DNA from: Enhygromyxa salina
Lineage (GTDB): Bacteria; Myxococcota_A; Polyangia; Nannocystales; Nannocystaceae
Assembly (NCBI RefSeq): GCF_002994615.1
Contig: NZ_PVNK01000263.1
Coordinates: 1 to 64,000 of the forward strand
DNA: 64,000 nucleotides
Direction of reading: 5' to 3'
Shown: positions 1-10,501 of the stretch, piece after piece
Numbering within the stretch: the first letter of the stretch is position 1
Layout: each line of letters begins with the position of its first letter
The notes under the pieces: generated by a model
Database searches by the model: none
What the model was told of the DNA's origin: nothing
The model's input: the letters and a program-made list of their open reading frames with translations, nothing else
Translations under genes and position numbers: made by a program

Positions 1-1252
1 ACCCCAGCCCTCCCCCCGGCCCATCGCGCCCAAGGCGATGAAAGGGCTCAAACACCGCCTCACTCGCCTCAGCCGGCACCCCCGGCCCGGCATCCACAAC
101 ACCAAACTCCCAGCTAGACCCCACCCCGCGCAGCTCCACGACGATCTCGGACCCAGCCGGCGAGAACTTGATCGCGTTGTGCAGCAAGTTGTCCAGAGCC
201 TGGCGGACCGCGGTCGCCGAGAATTCCGCCGACGCCTCGCCCGGGTGCCGCACGCTGACCAGGCACCCGCGCTCCTCGGCCAGCGCCCGCGCAGCGTCAA
301 CGGCATCGATCAAGACCGGAACCAGATCCCCGCGCCTACGCTCGATCGGGCTCGAGCGCAGCGCGGCCAGATCCAGCAGGCTGCTCGACAGATCCGTGAG
401 CCGGGCGACCTCGACGAGGGTGTGGTCCAGCGTCTCGCGCAGCTCGCTCGCGGGCCGCTCGCGCCGGAGCGCGACCTCGATCCCCGCGCGCATCGCCGCG
501 AGCGGGGTCCGCAGCTCATGGGCCGCGTCGGCGATCAGGCGATCCTGGCTCGAGCGCGCGGCCGCGAGCCGCTCGGTCGTCTCGGCGATCGCCCGACGCA
601 GCTCGCCGATCTCGTCGGTCTGCGAATCCAGCGGCGGCGGCGTGTCGAAGTTGCCGGCCCGGAGCCGCCGCATGTGCCCCGTCAGGTCGCCGACGCGCTC
701 GCTCAGGCGGCGCGCGTGGGTGATCTGGACCGCGAGCAGGGCCAGCGCGGCGAGCACGACGACGAGGGCGGCGATGCGCCAGTACTGGCCCATCTCGCGA
801 TCGTGGCGCTCGAGCGAGGCGGCGAGCCACAGCGCGTGGGGCAGGCCGTCGGGGCTGTCGACGCGGACCCACAGCTGCCGCTCGTGGCCGGCCTCGGAGA
901 CGACGGTCTCGAGCCTCGGGGTCCGGGCGAGCCCGGTCGGCTCGACGCGCGCGGGGATCGCTACATCCTCGGGGTATTGGCTGATCGGCGCGCCGTCGGG
1001 CCCGTACAGCGCCCCGCGCGGGGCGAACTGCCGGATCTGGCTGTCGAGCGGCGAGTCGACCAGGTGCAGGTGCGGCGCGTTGGCGCGGTCGAACAGACTC
1101 ACGGCCTCGACCCCGGCCTGGGCGAGCAGCGCCCGATCGTGCTCGGCCAGGAGCACGCGCCCAAACGCGAGGCCCGAGCTCACGACGGCGACGATCAGCA
1201 GCGCGATCGGGACCGCGGCGCCAAACAACAACAGCCGCGTGCGGAGCTTCAA
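1..1252 (-). CDS. Sensor histidine kinase of a two-component system (3' end beyond left edge)
   Basis: Membrane sensor kinase that should autophosphorylate on His and pass phosphate to the OmpR-type regulator encoded just upstream. Translation shows TM helix 1 at about residues 4-27, a periplasmic stretch to about 150, TM helix 2 at about 154-172, a HAMP-like linker, the H-box AHELRTPL (His about residue 245), the N-box DNLLHNAIKFSPAG (about 354-367), the G1-type motif DAGPGVP and an F-box FEPFHR before the edge. The end of the ATPase domain is missing because the window stops. No ATG fits the frame, since the ATG overlapping the regulator stop runs into a stop after seven codons; the TTG at 1252, directly before the first helix, is the likely start, 17 bp after the regulator. 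It is the last gene of the efflux operon, so the ligand is probably a periplasmic metal ion (inference). Confidence 0.88.
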   Translation of the reverse strand, partial: MKLRTRLLLFGAAVPIALLIVAVVSSGLAFGRVLLAEHDRALLAQAGVEAVSLFDRANAPHLHLVDSPLDSQIRQFAPRGALYGPDGAPISQYPEDVAIPARVEPTGLARTPRLETVVSEAGHERQLWVRVDSPDGLPHALWLAASLERHDREMGQYWRIAALVVVLAALALLAVQITHARRLSERVGDLTGHMRRLRAGNFDTPPPLDSQTDEIGELRRAIAETTERLAAARSSQDRLIADAAHELRTPLAAMRAGIEVALRRERPASELRETLDHTLVEVARLTDLSSSLLDLAALRSSPIERRRGDLVPVLIDAVDAARALAEERGCLVSVRHPGEASAEFSATAVRQALDNLLHNAIKFSPAGSEIVVELRGVGSSWEFGVVDAGPGVPAEASEAVFEPFHRLGRDGPGGGLG

Positions 1253-1268
1253 GCCGACGCCCCCGCGC

Positions 1269-1949
1269 TCATGTCGAGCCCTCCGCGAGGAGCCGAAAGC
1301 CGACGCCGCGGACGGCCTTGATCTTGACGGCGTCCCCGGCGACGCGGTCGAGCTTGCCGCGCAGGTAGCCGACGTAGACGTCGAGCACGTTGGGATCGCC
1401 GGCGAAGGTCGAGCCCCAGACCGCGCTGAGCAGGTGGCTGCGGGCGATGACCTCGCCGACGTGGCTCAGCAGCTCGCAGGCCAGGGCGTACTCGCGCGGG
1501 GTCAGGCCGAGCTCGCCCTTGGGCCCAACGAGCACGCGTCGGCGGCCGTCGACGGACACCGGGCCAGCCCGGAACAGGTCGAGCTGACCGGAGCCGCGAC
1601 GGTGCAGGGCCTCGAGCCTGGCGAGCAGCTCGGCGAAGGCGAAGGGCTTGACGAGGTAGTCGTCGGCGCCGGCCTTGAGCCCGGTGACCCGCTCACCGAC
1701 GCTCCCGCGCGCGGTCAGCATCAACACGGGCGTGCGCAGCCCGGCGTCACGCCAGCGGCGCAGCACGCTGACGCCGTCGAGGTCGGGCAGCATCCAGTCG
1801 AGGATCACGGCGTCGTAGTCGATGTCGCGGCCCTGGGTGAAGGCCTGCTCGCCGGTCGTGCACAGGTCGACCTGGTGGCCCTCCTCGCGCAGGCCCTGGA
1901 TCAGCACCTTGGCCAGGCGGTCTTCGTCCTCGACGAGCAAAAGCTGCAT
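1269..1949 (-). CDS. OmpR/PhoB-family response regulator
   Basis: 226-residue DNA-binding regulator. The receiver domain covers residues 1-115, with the acidic pair in LLVEDED, phosphoacceptor Asp51 in ILDWMLPD, and the conserved Lys in DYLVKPF. The C-terminal winged helix (about 125-222) has the usual features LTPREYALACELL and VLDVYVGYLRGKLD. The start ATG overlaps the stop of the RND pump gene (ATGA), indicating translational coupling. By position it is the partner of the downstream histidine kinase and probably controls the efflux operon in which it lies, as CusR/CopR/CzcR-type regulators do (inference from family and context). Confidence 0.93.
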   Translation of the reverse strand: MQLLLVEDEDRLAKVLIQGLREEGHQVDLCTTGEQAFTQGRDIDYDAVILDWMLPDLDGVSVLRRWRDAGLRTPVLMLTARGSVGERVTGLKAGADDYLVKPFAFAELLARLEALHRRGSGQLDLFRAGPVSVDGRRRVLVGPKGELGLTPREYALACELLSHVGEVIARSHLLSAVWGSTFAGDPNVLDVYVGYLRGKLDRVAGDAVKIKAVRGVGFRLLAEGST

Positions 1950-4900
1950 CAGCTCGGGTCCTCGCTCGGCGCCGCGGCGGCGACCTGGGTTCGGCGCCGC
2001 GCGAGCCTCAGCCAAGGATACAAGGCCGGGAGCAGGACCAGGGTCAGGAAGGTCGAGGTCACGAGCCCGCCGACTACCACAGTCGCGAGGGGCCGCTGAA
2101 CCTCGGCGCCGATCCCGGTAGCGAGGGCCATCGGCACGAAGCCGAGCGCGGCGACCAGCGCGGTCATCAGGACCGGTCGCATGCGCTCGCGGGCGGCCTC
2201 GCGGGCGGCCTCGCGGGGCTCGGCGCCGGCGTCCTCGCGCGCGACCACGCTCGACATCAGGACCACGCCGTTGAGCACCGCGATGCCCGACAGCGCGATG
2301 AAGCCGATCGCGGCCGAGATCGAGACGGGCATCGCGCGACTCCACAGCGCGAGCGCCCCACCGACCCCGGCGAAGGGCACGTTCAGGAAAATGACCGCGG
2401 CCGGACCGGGGCGGCGAAACACGATCACCAGCAAGCCAAAGATCGCGACCAGCAGGATCGGCACGACCATGGCCAGCCGGGCCCGGGCCTCCTCGAGCTG
2501 CTCGTACTGCCCGCCCCAGACCAGGCGCGCGCCCCAGTCCTGGTCGAGCTCGGCCTCGACCTTGGCCTGCGCGGCCTCGACGACGTCGCCGAGCTCGGCC
2601 CCGCGGACGTTGAAGCCGACGACGATCCGCCGCTGACCGGCCTGACGGTTGACCAGCGCGGGCGTGTCGAGCTGGACGATCTCGGCGACGCGCGAGAGCG
2701 GCACGACCTCCCCACCCGGGGTTGCGATCGGGATCCGATCGAGGGTGAAGCCGTCGCCCTCGTGGGCCAGGCGCAGGCGGATCGGCACGCGCACGGGCCC
2801 GTCCCAGGTCTCGCCGACCTCGACGCCCATGCGCAGGGCGCCGACGATGTCGAGGATCTGAGCCGGCGTCATGTCGAGGCGCCGGGCCTCGAGCAGGCGC
2901 GGGCGGACCTCGATCAGCGAGACCGCGGGCGGGGCGAAGATCTTGACGTCCTGGGCGCCGGGGACCTCGGTGAGGATCGCCAGGAGCTCTTCGGCGGTCG
3001 CGCGGAGGCGGGCCTGATCTTCGCCGTAGATGCTGACGGCGACGTCGGCGACGGAGCCGCCAACCAGCTCGTTGAAGCGCATCTGAATCGGCTGGGTGAA
3101 GGTCAGGTCGGCGCCGGGGGCGTCGCGGGCGATGGCCGCATCGATCTCGGCGATCAGGGCCTCGCGGGTCAGGCCCGCGCGCCACTGATCGCGCGGGCGC
3201 AGCTCGACGAACACGTCGGCCTGCTCGAGGCCCATGATGTCGGTTGCGACCTCGGGGCTGCCGATCCGGCTGGTCGCGGCGAGGACCTCGGGGACGCTCA
3301 GGAGCGCGGTCTCGAGCTTGCCGGCCTCGGCGATCGCGGTCTCGAGCGAGACGTCGGGCTGGCGGGTCGACATGACCACGAGATCGCCCTCGTCGAGCTG
3401 GGGGATGAAGCTGGTCCCGCTGCGACTGAACGCGTAGCCGCCGGTCACGAGCAGCGCGACGCTGACGAGCGCGATGAGCAGGGGCCGGGCGATCGCGGCG
3501 TTGAGCAGGGGCTCGTAGATCCTGGTCGCCAGGCGGACCAGGGCCGGCTCCCGCTTGGGCAGGCTCGACGCGCCCAGCCAGCTCGCGGCCGCCGGGATGA
3601 AGGTCAGCGCGACGACCAGCGAGGTCAGGAGCGCGAACACGACCGTCAGGGCCATCGGTCGGAACATCTTTCCGTCGACGCCCTGGAGGGTCAGGATCGG
3701 CACGTAGACGAGCACGATGATCAGGACCGAGAGCGCCATCGGTCGCGCGACCCCCTGCATCGCCGCGACCACGCGGGACCTTGTCGCTTGGGCCTCGCCG
3801 CCGGAGGTCCCGCGCAGCTCGTGGAAGGCTCGCTCGACCATGACCACGGCGCCGTCGGCGAGCAGGCCGAAGTCGATCGCCCCGAGGCTCATGAGGTTGC
3901 CGGGCACGTCGAAGGACACCATCCCGATCATGGCCCCGAGCATCGACAGCGGGATCACGGTCGCGACCAGGAGCCCGGCGCGGATGCTGCCGAGCATCAA
4001 GACCAGCACGATGACCACGAGCGCCGCGCCCTCGAGCAAGTTGGTCGCGACCGTGTGCATGGTCGCCTCGACGAGCACGCTGCGGTCGTAGACCATGTCG
4101 ACCACGATGTCGTCGGGCAGCGAGTCCTCGAGCGCGGGCATCAGCTCGTGGATGCGGTCGGTCAGGGCCAGCGCGTTGGCGTCGCGCTGCATCTGGATCA
4201 TCACGTAGACCGTCTCGCCCAACCCGTTGGTGGTCGCGGCGCCGATCCGTGGGCGCGCGCCCTCGACGACCTCGGCGAGCTCGGACACGCGCAGGGTCTG
4301 CCCGTGGTCGTCGAGCTCGTGCGTGCCCGGGTCACTGTCGAGGGGGTCCGCGCGCATGGCCTCGACGGCGACGGCCCCGAGCTCGGCCGCGCGGGTCGGC
4401 CAAAACACGCCGCGGAGCAGGACCTGACCCGGGCCGGCCGGGAGCGTCGAGCCGGCGACGGCCCCGGTGCTGTCACGCAGCGAGTTGGCGAGCTCGTCGA
4501 GGCTCACGCCAGCCTGGGCGAGGGCGACGGGATCGGCGACGACGTCGAGGGTCCGCCGCGCGCCGCCCCAGAGGTTGACCTCGACGACGCCCGGCGTCGC
4601 GCGCAGGACCGGGGCGATCTGGAGTCGGATCAGCTCGTAGAGCTCGGCCGGGGAGCGATCGCGCGAGCGGATCGACAGCTGCACGACCTCGCCGAGGCCG
4701 CCCGTGTGGGGTCCGAGCTCGGGTCGCGCGACGCCCTCGGGCAGATCCTCGAGCACGGCCACCCGCTCGGCGACCTGCTGGCGGGCGAGCCAGGGGTCGA
4801 CGTCGTCATCGAAGACAGCGACGACCGACGAGATGCCGTAGCGCGACAGCGAGCGCTGCTCGACGAGGCCCGGGAGGCCGCCGAGCGCGACCTCGACCGG

Positions 4901-5152
4901 CCGCGTCACGGTCCGCTCGATCTCGCTGGGCGTCAGGCCTGGGCCCTGGGTCAGGACCAGGACCTGGTTGCCGGTCACGTCCGGGAGCGCGTCGAGCTCG
5001 AGCTCGCGCGCGGTGATCAGCCCGGCCACGGCGAACGCGAACACGGCGGCGAGGACCAGGGCCCGGTGGCGGACCGACCAGGCCACGATCGCTCCGAGTA
5101 GGTCGCCGCGCGGCGCTTTGGACTCGGGCTGGGGCTCGGGCGCGGCGCTCAC
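1949..5152 (-). CDS. Heavy-metal efflux RND transporter, CzcA/CusA family
   Basis: 1067-residue inner-membrane proton-driven pump, the usual length for HME-RND proteins. The N-terminal helix is followed by the periplasmic signature PDVTGNQVLVLTQGPGL, typical of this branch rather than of drug-exporting AcrB. The charged proton-relay motif DFGLLADGAVVMVE (D...D...E) lies in the central membrane helix near residue 415-430. Two repeats of a membrane bundle plus a large periplasmic porter domain are apparent. The gene overlaps the fusion-protein gene by 4 bp and the regulator by an ATGA. The exported ion (Cu/Ag versus Co/Zn/Cd) cannot be settled from sequence reading alone. Confidence 0.93.
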   Translation of the reverse strand: MSAAPEPQPESKAPRGDLLGAIVAWSVRHRALVLAAVFAFAVAGLITARELELDALPDVTGNQVLVLTQGPGLTPSEIERTVTRPVEVALGGLPGLVEQRSLSRYGISSVVAVFDDDVDPWLARQQVAERVAVLEDLPEGVARPELGPHTGGLGEVVQLSIRSRDRSPAELYELIRLQIAPVLRATPGVVEVNLWGGARRTLDVVADPVALAQAGVSLDELANSLRDSTGAVAGSTLPAGPGQVLLRGVFWPTRAAELGAVAVEAMRADPLDSDPGTHELDDHGQTLRVSELAEVVEGARPRIGAATTNGLGETVYVMIQMQRDANALALTDRIHELMPALEDSLPDDIVVDMVYDRSVLVEATMHTVATNLLEGAALVVIVLVLMLGSIRAGLLVATVIPLSMLGAMIGMVSFDVPGNLMSLGAIDFGLLADGAVVMVERAFHELRGTSGGEAQATRSRVVAAMQGVARPMALSVLIIVLVYVPILTLQGVDGKMFRPMALTVVFALLTSLVVALTFIPAAASWLGASSLPKREPALVRLATRIYEPLLNAAIARPLLIALVSVALLVTGGYAFSRSGTSFIPQLDEGDLVVMSTRQPDVSLETAIAEAGKLETALLSVPEVLAATSRIGSPEVATDIMGLEQADVFVELRPRDQWRAGLTREALIAEIDAAIARDAPGADLTFTQPIQMRFNELVGGSVADVAVSIYGEDQARLRATAEELLAILTEVPGAQDVKIFAPPAVSLIEVRPRLLEARRLDMTPAQILDIVGALRMGVEVGETWDGPVRVPIRLRLAHEGDGFTLDRIPIATPGGEVVPLSRVAEIVQLDTPALVNRQAGQRRIVVGFNVRGAELGDVVEAAQAKVEAELDQDWGARLVWGGQYEQLEEARARLAMVVPILLVAIFGLLVIVFRRPGPAAVIFLNVPFAGVGGALALWSRAMPVSISAAIGFIALSGIAVLNGVVLMSSVVAREDAGAEPREAAREAARERMRPVLMTALVAALGFVPMALATGIGAEVQRPLATVVVGGLVTSTFLTLVLLPALYPWLRLARRRTQVAAAAPSEDPS

Positions 5153-6285
5153 TGTGCCTGCCCCTCGCCGAGCTCTAGAGCGTCGCGTTTGAGCAGCAGG
5201 ACCGTGCCTGCGTCGGCGGCCACGCGATCCCCGGGCGCCAGGGCCTCGCTGCGGATCAGCGCCGAGCTCCCGACGCTGCGCAGGACCTCGACCTCGATCA
5301 TCTTGGGGGGCCCGCCGCCCTTGGGCTGGCGGCCGACCCAGGCGCGGCCGCCGTCGAGGCGCAGGGCGGCGCGCGGGACCTCGAGCAGCTTGGAGTCGTT
5401 GCTGCGCAGCAGCACGCGACCACGGACGCCGTCGGCGAGCGCGAGGGGCTCGGCGGTCTCGTACCAGGCGAGCTGACGGCCGAGGCCCGGCTCGACGGCG
5501 GTCGCGACCGGCGCCTCGGCGAGCACGAAGTGGCTGCCGTCGAGGCCCTCGAACTCCAACGTCGCGCTCGCGAGCTCGGGCAGCTCGCCGCTGAACGCGA
5601 CCTCGATCCGGGCTGGGCCCCGGCCGAGGATGTGCGCGAGGCTCTCGCTCGGCTCGATCACGTCGCCGGGGATCGCCTCGAGCTTGGCGACCACGCCCGC
5701 GACGGGCGCGGTCAAGATCACCGTGCCGCGGCTGAGGACCTCGCCGCGCTGGCTCGCGTCGAGTCCTACCGCGGCCAGGGTCGCGAGCGCGACGCGGCGC
5801 TCGGCGGACAGCCGACCGATCCCGCTGTCGACGCTGAAGACCTCGTCGGCGCCGACGAGCCCCGCGGCCCGCAGCTCCTCGAGGCGCTCGCGCCGGGCCT
5901 TGTGTGAGCCGATCTGCTTGCTGGTCCCGGCCAGGATCGCCGCGGCCTCGAGCACCGCCGGGATCCGCAGCTCGACGATCGGGTCACCGATCTCCACGCG
6001 GTCACCGACGCGGACCGAGACCGCGACCACGGTCCCGCGCAGGGGCGCGTCGAGGCGGGCGCGGCTGTCGGCCGAGGCGACGATCCGCGCGGGAAGCTCG
6101 ACCAAGCTCGCGTCCTGCGGCTGCTCGACGGTGACCCAGGTCGTGACTTGCTCGTGCTCGAGGGGCCCGTCGTCGAGGGGCGCGTCGCTGCCGTCTCCGC
6201 CCGCTGGCTCCGCGCAGGCGAGACCCAGCGCGAGCGCGACGAGCCCGACCACGACCGGCGCGGGCCTGTTGTGGGCGCCGCTCAT
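5149..6285 (-). CDS. Membrane-fusion (periplasmic adaptor) lipoprotein of the RND pump, CusB/CzcB type
   Basis: Adaptor that would bridge the RND pump and the outer-membrane factor. Starting at the ATG that overlaps the stop of the upstream gene (ATGA) gives a clean lipoprotein signal with lipobox LGLAC; the reading frame stays open further upstream but that part is coding sequence of the preceding gene. After the anchor come a biotinyl-lipoyl-like half (PLRGTVVAVSVRVGDRVEIG), a short helical hairpin around residues 120-165, the second lipoyl half (VILTAPVAGVVAKLEAIPGD) and beta-barrel and membrane-proximal domains, about 378 residues in total. No metal-binding Met/His-rich N-terminal extension is visible. 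Confidence 0.9.
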   Translation of the reverse strand: MSGAHNRPAPVVVGLVALALGLACAEPAGGDGSDAPLDDGPLEHEQVTTWVTVEQPQDASLVELPARIVASADSRARLDAPLRGTVVAVSVRVGDRVEIGDPIVELRIPAVLEAAAILAGTSKQIGSHKARRERLEELRAAGLVGADEVFSVDSGIGRLSAERRVALATLAAVGLDASQRGEVLSRGTVILTAPVAGVVAKLEAIPGDVIEPSESLAHILGRGPARIEVAFSGELPELASATLEFEGLDGSHFVLAEAPVATAVEPGLGRQLAWYETAEPLALADGVRGRVLLRSNDSKLLEVPRAALRLDGGRAWVGRQPKGGGPPKMIEVEVLRSVGSSALIRSEALAPGDRVAADAGTVLLLKRDALELGEGQAQ

Positions 6286-7565
6286 TTGGCCTCCTGACCG
6301 AGCGCTTGCTCGCTGAGGAAGGCCTCGTAGTAGAGCCAGACCTGGACGCGAGCCCAGACCCACTCGGCCCGCGCAGCGGCGAACTCGCGGGCGACGGCGC
6401 TGTGACGCGCGCGGGCGCGGAGCAGCTCGGGCAGCGTGCCCTCACCGAGCTCGAGCGCCTGCGCGTGGCTGTCGACGAGCTCGACGTGGGCCGGGAGCGT
6501 GTGCTCTGCGAGGATCTCGACCACGCCCTGGCTGTGGTTGAGGTCGTGCAGCGCGGTCGTCAGCGTGGCCTGGAGCGCGAGCGCAACGGCCTCGGCCTCG
6601 GCCTCGGCGCGCCGGGCCGCGGCGACCGCCGTGCCCCGCTCGCGCGCGCCCCCGCCAACCCCGATGCTGGCGCCGATGACCCCAAACAGGACGACGTCCG
6701 AGGTCGCCTCGCGCTGAAACGAGAGCCCGGCGTTCATCCGCGTGGCGCGGGCCGACTTGGCCTCCGCAGCGCGCGCGCGCTCGGTCCGAGCGAGGAGCCG
6801 CTGCTGGGCGACCGGCGGCAGCGACTCGACCTCGGCAAATTGGCGGCGGAGCTCGGCTTCGCTCGGGAGCTGAATGTCGGGGTAGTCGCCGCGGGTCCGC
6901 AGGGGCTTGCTCGTGTCGCCGCCGGTCTCGCGCGCGAGCACGAGGCCGAGGTCGTGGATCACGCCGCGCAGATCCGCGATCCGGCCCTCGGCGTCGGCCA
7001 CGAGCGCGCGGGCGTCGGCGACTCCGCTCCGCGTGCCGACCCCGGCCTCGCGGGCGCGCTCGAGGGTCTGCGCGAGCTCGGTCAGCTGGGCGAACTCGGC
7101 CTGGGCGAGCTCGAGCTCGAGCTCGGCCGCGTGGACCCGGATCCACGCGTGGGCGGCGGCGAGGCGCTGGTCGAGGGCCTGGGCCCGGGCCTCGACCTCG
7201 AGGACCTCGGTCTCGGCCCGCGCGGCCTCGATCCGCTTGCGCCCGTAGCCCTCGAGGCTCCACGACTGCGTGGCCGTGATCTGAATTTCGAACCCGCGCG
7301 CCCCGCTCGGGTGCACGCGGGCGCCGGGCATGACCTGGACGCTCGGTCCGGCCGTCACCGCCGGGATCGCGTCGTCGAGCTCACGCTTTCGCTCGGCCGA
7401 CTCCTCGAGCCCGCGGACCCGGGCCGTGTCTGGCGTCGCGCCGAGGCTCTCGTCGAAGCTCAGCGCGGCGCTGGCGATCTCGGCGACGCCGTGACGGTGA
7501 TCGTCGTTGGCCTCCGCGGCGGGCGGGGACAAGGCGAGGGCCAGGACCAGGGTCGAGGTGAGCAC
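6282..7565 (-). CDS. Outer-membrane efflux protein, TolC/CusC family
   Basis: Outer-membrane channel of the tripartite pump. From the GTG at 7565 the protein (427 residues) begins with a signal peptide (LTSTLVLALALSPPAAEA). The frame remains open upstream to about 7796, but those codons translate the 75-bp tandem repeat and are unlikely to be expressed. Long amphipathic, Ala/Glu/Leu-rich helices with repeated LE(L/V)ARA-like segments occupy about 100-240 and 290-420, as in TolC-type proteins with two related halves. It is the first gene of the five-gene efflux/two-component operon. It lacks a lipobox, unlike CusC. Confidence 0.85.
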   Translation of the reverse strand: MLTSTLVLALALSPPAAEANDDHRHGVAEIASAALSFDESLGATPDTARVRGLEESAERKRELDDAIPAVTAGPSVQVMPGARVHPSGARGFEIQITATQSWSLEGYGRKRIEAARAETEVLEVEARAQALDQRLAAAHAWIRVHAAELELELAQAEFAQLTELAQTLERAREAGVGTRSGVADARALVADAEGRIADLRGVIHDLGLVLARETGGDTSKPLRTRGDYPDIQLPSEAELRRQFAEVESLPPVAQQRLLARTERARAAEAKSARATRMNAGLSFQREATSDVVLFGVIGASIGVGGGARERGTAVAAARRAEAEAEAVALALQATLTTALHDLNHSQGVVEILAEHTLPAHVELVDSHAQALELGEGTLPELLRARARHSAVAREFAAARAEWVWARVQVWLYYEAFLSEQALGQEAK

Positions 7566-7637
7566 GCCAGACTCATGACACAAGCGCGCTCGGGGAGTTT
7601 GAGAGGAACTTGAGAAGATCCTCAGGAAGTTCTCTAC

Positions 7638-7823
7638 CGTCTCCAAGACTCGGGGCTGCGCCCCGACAACCTCGCTGCGCTCGGCCCCCAGGTCCTGGGA
7701 GGCTGTCTTTATCGTCTCCAAGACTCGGGGCTGCGCCCCGACAACCTCGCTGCGCTCGGCCCCCAGGTCCTGGGAGACTGTCTTTATCGTCTCCAAGACT
7801 CGGGGCTGCGCCCCGACATCTCG
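7638..7823. repeat. 75-bp tandem repeat, about 2.5 copies
   Basis: Units begin at 7638, 7713 and 7788 (the last is partial). Each has the core cgtctccaagactcggggct followed by a short GC palindrome (cggggctgcgccccg) and ctcgctgcgctcggccccca. A diverged single copy sits on the other strand at 48901-48968. The array lies between the metallophosphoesterase stop and the outer-membrane-factor start, so its hairpins could attenuate or terminate transcription (inference). Confidence 0.85.
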
Positions 7824-7827
7824 GGGC

Positions 7828-9081
<1,254 letters not shown>

Positions 9082-9250
9082 CTCCGAGGGCCCCGTGGTG
9101 TAAGCAATCGCTGGCGGCAGGCGCACGTGCGAGCTGAACTCACATGTGCGCCTGCCCAATCAAGTCGAGGTGTTGGCACCCACGGCGAATGCATGGCGCG
9201 ACATTTGGCACTTTCTTACATCAGGCGCTTCGCGCCCGCTGCTTTGTGCC

Positions 9251-10501
9251 TCACTCCCCCCGGGTGATGTCGTACTCGTCGATGACCTCGCCCTTGATGT
9301 TCTTGAAGTAGGCGTGGGCCTTGTTCGGATTACCGTCGACGTTGAAGTCGATGAACAGCGCGCCAGACTCGGTCTCCCAGTCGTCGACGGGCTCGCCGTT
9401 CTTCAAGTAGAGGTTCGAGGTGTAGATCGACGCCCACCAGGTGTCGTCGTCGTGCTTGTCTGCCTCGTAGTCGCGGATGTTGCGGCCGCCGAGGCCGACG
9501 ACGCTGACGTAGGTGCTGCCCTGGCCGACGACCATCAGATCAGCCGTGCCGGTCGCGCCGTGGCCAGCGTCCTCGTTGCCGAGGTCGGTCAGGGTCAGGG
9601 TCCGGGAGTAGCTGTGCTCGTGGCCGGTGATGATGATGCCGGCCTCGTCCTGGCAGGCCTGGTACACGCCCCAGCCGGTGTCGTCGGACTTTCCGCCAGC
9701 TTGCATGTCGTTCATGTTCTTGTGCCAGACGCAGACCGACCAGATCGCGTCGTTGGCGGCCAGCTGCCCGCGCAAGTAGTCGGCGCTCTCGGACTTGCCG
9801 TCGATGACGTCAACACCGGACATGGCCATGAACAGGCCCTTGTAGGTGCACGAGCTGTTGGCGCCGGGCTCACCGGTGCAGGTCGCTCCGTCGTCGATCG
9901 CATTTTGCATGCGCGTGACGATCTTCGACTGATAGCCGCTTGCGCCGTCAAACTTGTCTTCGTCGTGGTTACCGGCGACCGCGAACACGGGGTAGTCTTC
10001 GCCGAGGCTGTCCACGGTCTGCTCGTCCCAGGCGCTCGGGTCGTCGTCGTAGTCGAAGTCCCCGGCGATCACGAGGAACTCTGCGTTCTCGTCTTTGATG
10101 AGGTCGAGCACGTCAACCGCGTCCCCGCCGAGGCCCTGATCGCCGATGAATGCGACGCGGAGGTTCTCCTTGGTCGGGGTCCCGAGCAGGGGCGGATCGT
10201 CGCCGTCACCGTCACCGCTCCCGTCGCCGTCGCCGTCACCGTTGGCGTCGCCGCTGTCAGCACCGCCGTCATCACCACCACCGCCGTCGCTGTCGCCGTC
10301 GCCGCTGTCGTCATCCGCGGCATCGTCGCTGTCGGCGTTTCCGGGTTGGTTGTCGCCGCTCTCGCTGGCGCCCCACCCGGTGCTCTCAGCCCCACCCAAG
10401 GTGGTGTAGCTCGTGACTTTGTCCTGACTTTGGCCGCAAGCGACGAGGCTGGCGAGAATGAACGGAGTCGCGATGTGGGGGATGCGTGGGTTGCGTATCA
10501 T
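9251..10501 (-). CDS. Metallophosphoesterase lipoprotein, copy 2
   Basis: 416-residue paralogue of the preceding gene, nearly collinear over the catalytic domain. Signal peptide with lipobox ASLVAC, then a DSD/GDGDG-rich linker (about 45-105), then FIGDQG, AGDFDYDDD, GNHDEDKFD, VCVWHKNMND and a complete GHEHSYSR. The first metal motif is DxQ rather than the commoner DxH in both paralogues. Probably exported and tethered to a membrane by lipid; hydrolysis of phosphomonoesters or diesters is the family expectation, substrate not inferable. About 170 bp separate it from copy 1, and a shared transcript is plausible. Confidence 0.88.
   Translation of the reverse strand: MIRNPRIPHIATPFILASLVACGQSQDKVTSYTTLGGAESTGWGASESGDNQPGNADSDDAADDDSGDGDSDGGGGDDGGADSGDANGDGDGDGSGDGDGDDPPLLGTPTKENLRVAFIGDQGLGGDAVDVLDLIKDENAEFLVIAGDFDYDDDPSAWDEQTVDSLGEDYPVFAVAGNHDEDKFDGASGYQSKIVTRMQNAIDDGATCTGEPGANSSCTYKGLFMAMSGVDVIDGKSESADYLRGQLAANDAIWSVCVWHKNMNDMQAGGKSDDTGWGVYQACQDEAGIIITGHEHSYSRTLTLTDLGNEDAGHGATGTADLMVVGQGSTYVSVVGLGGRNIRDYEADKHDDDTWWASIYTSNLYLKNGEPVDDWETESGALFIDFNVDGNPNKAHAYFKNIKGEVIDEYDITRGE

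Noticed and set aside
1270-1272. ATG overlapping the response-regulator stop as the histidine kinase start
   Set aside because: Its frame stops after seven codons; the kinase frame is one base off, so the TTG at 1252 was chosen.
2762-5101. Plus-strand open frame opposite the RND pump
   Set aside because: Shadow of the pump; composition is unlike a real protein.
7566-7796. N-terminal extension of the outer-membrane factor
   Set aside because: The extra codons are translation of the 75-bp tandem repeat and would bury the signal peptide.
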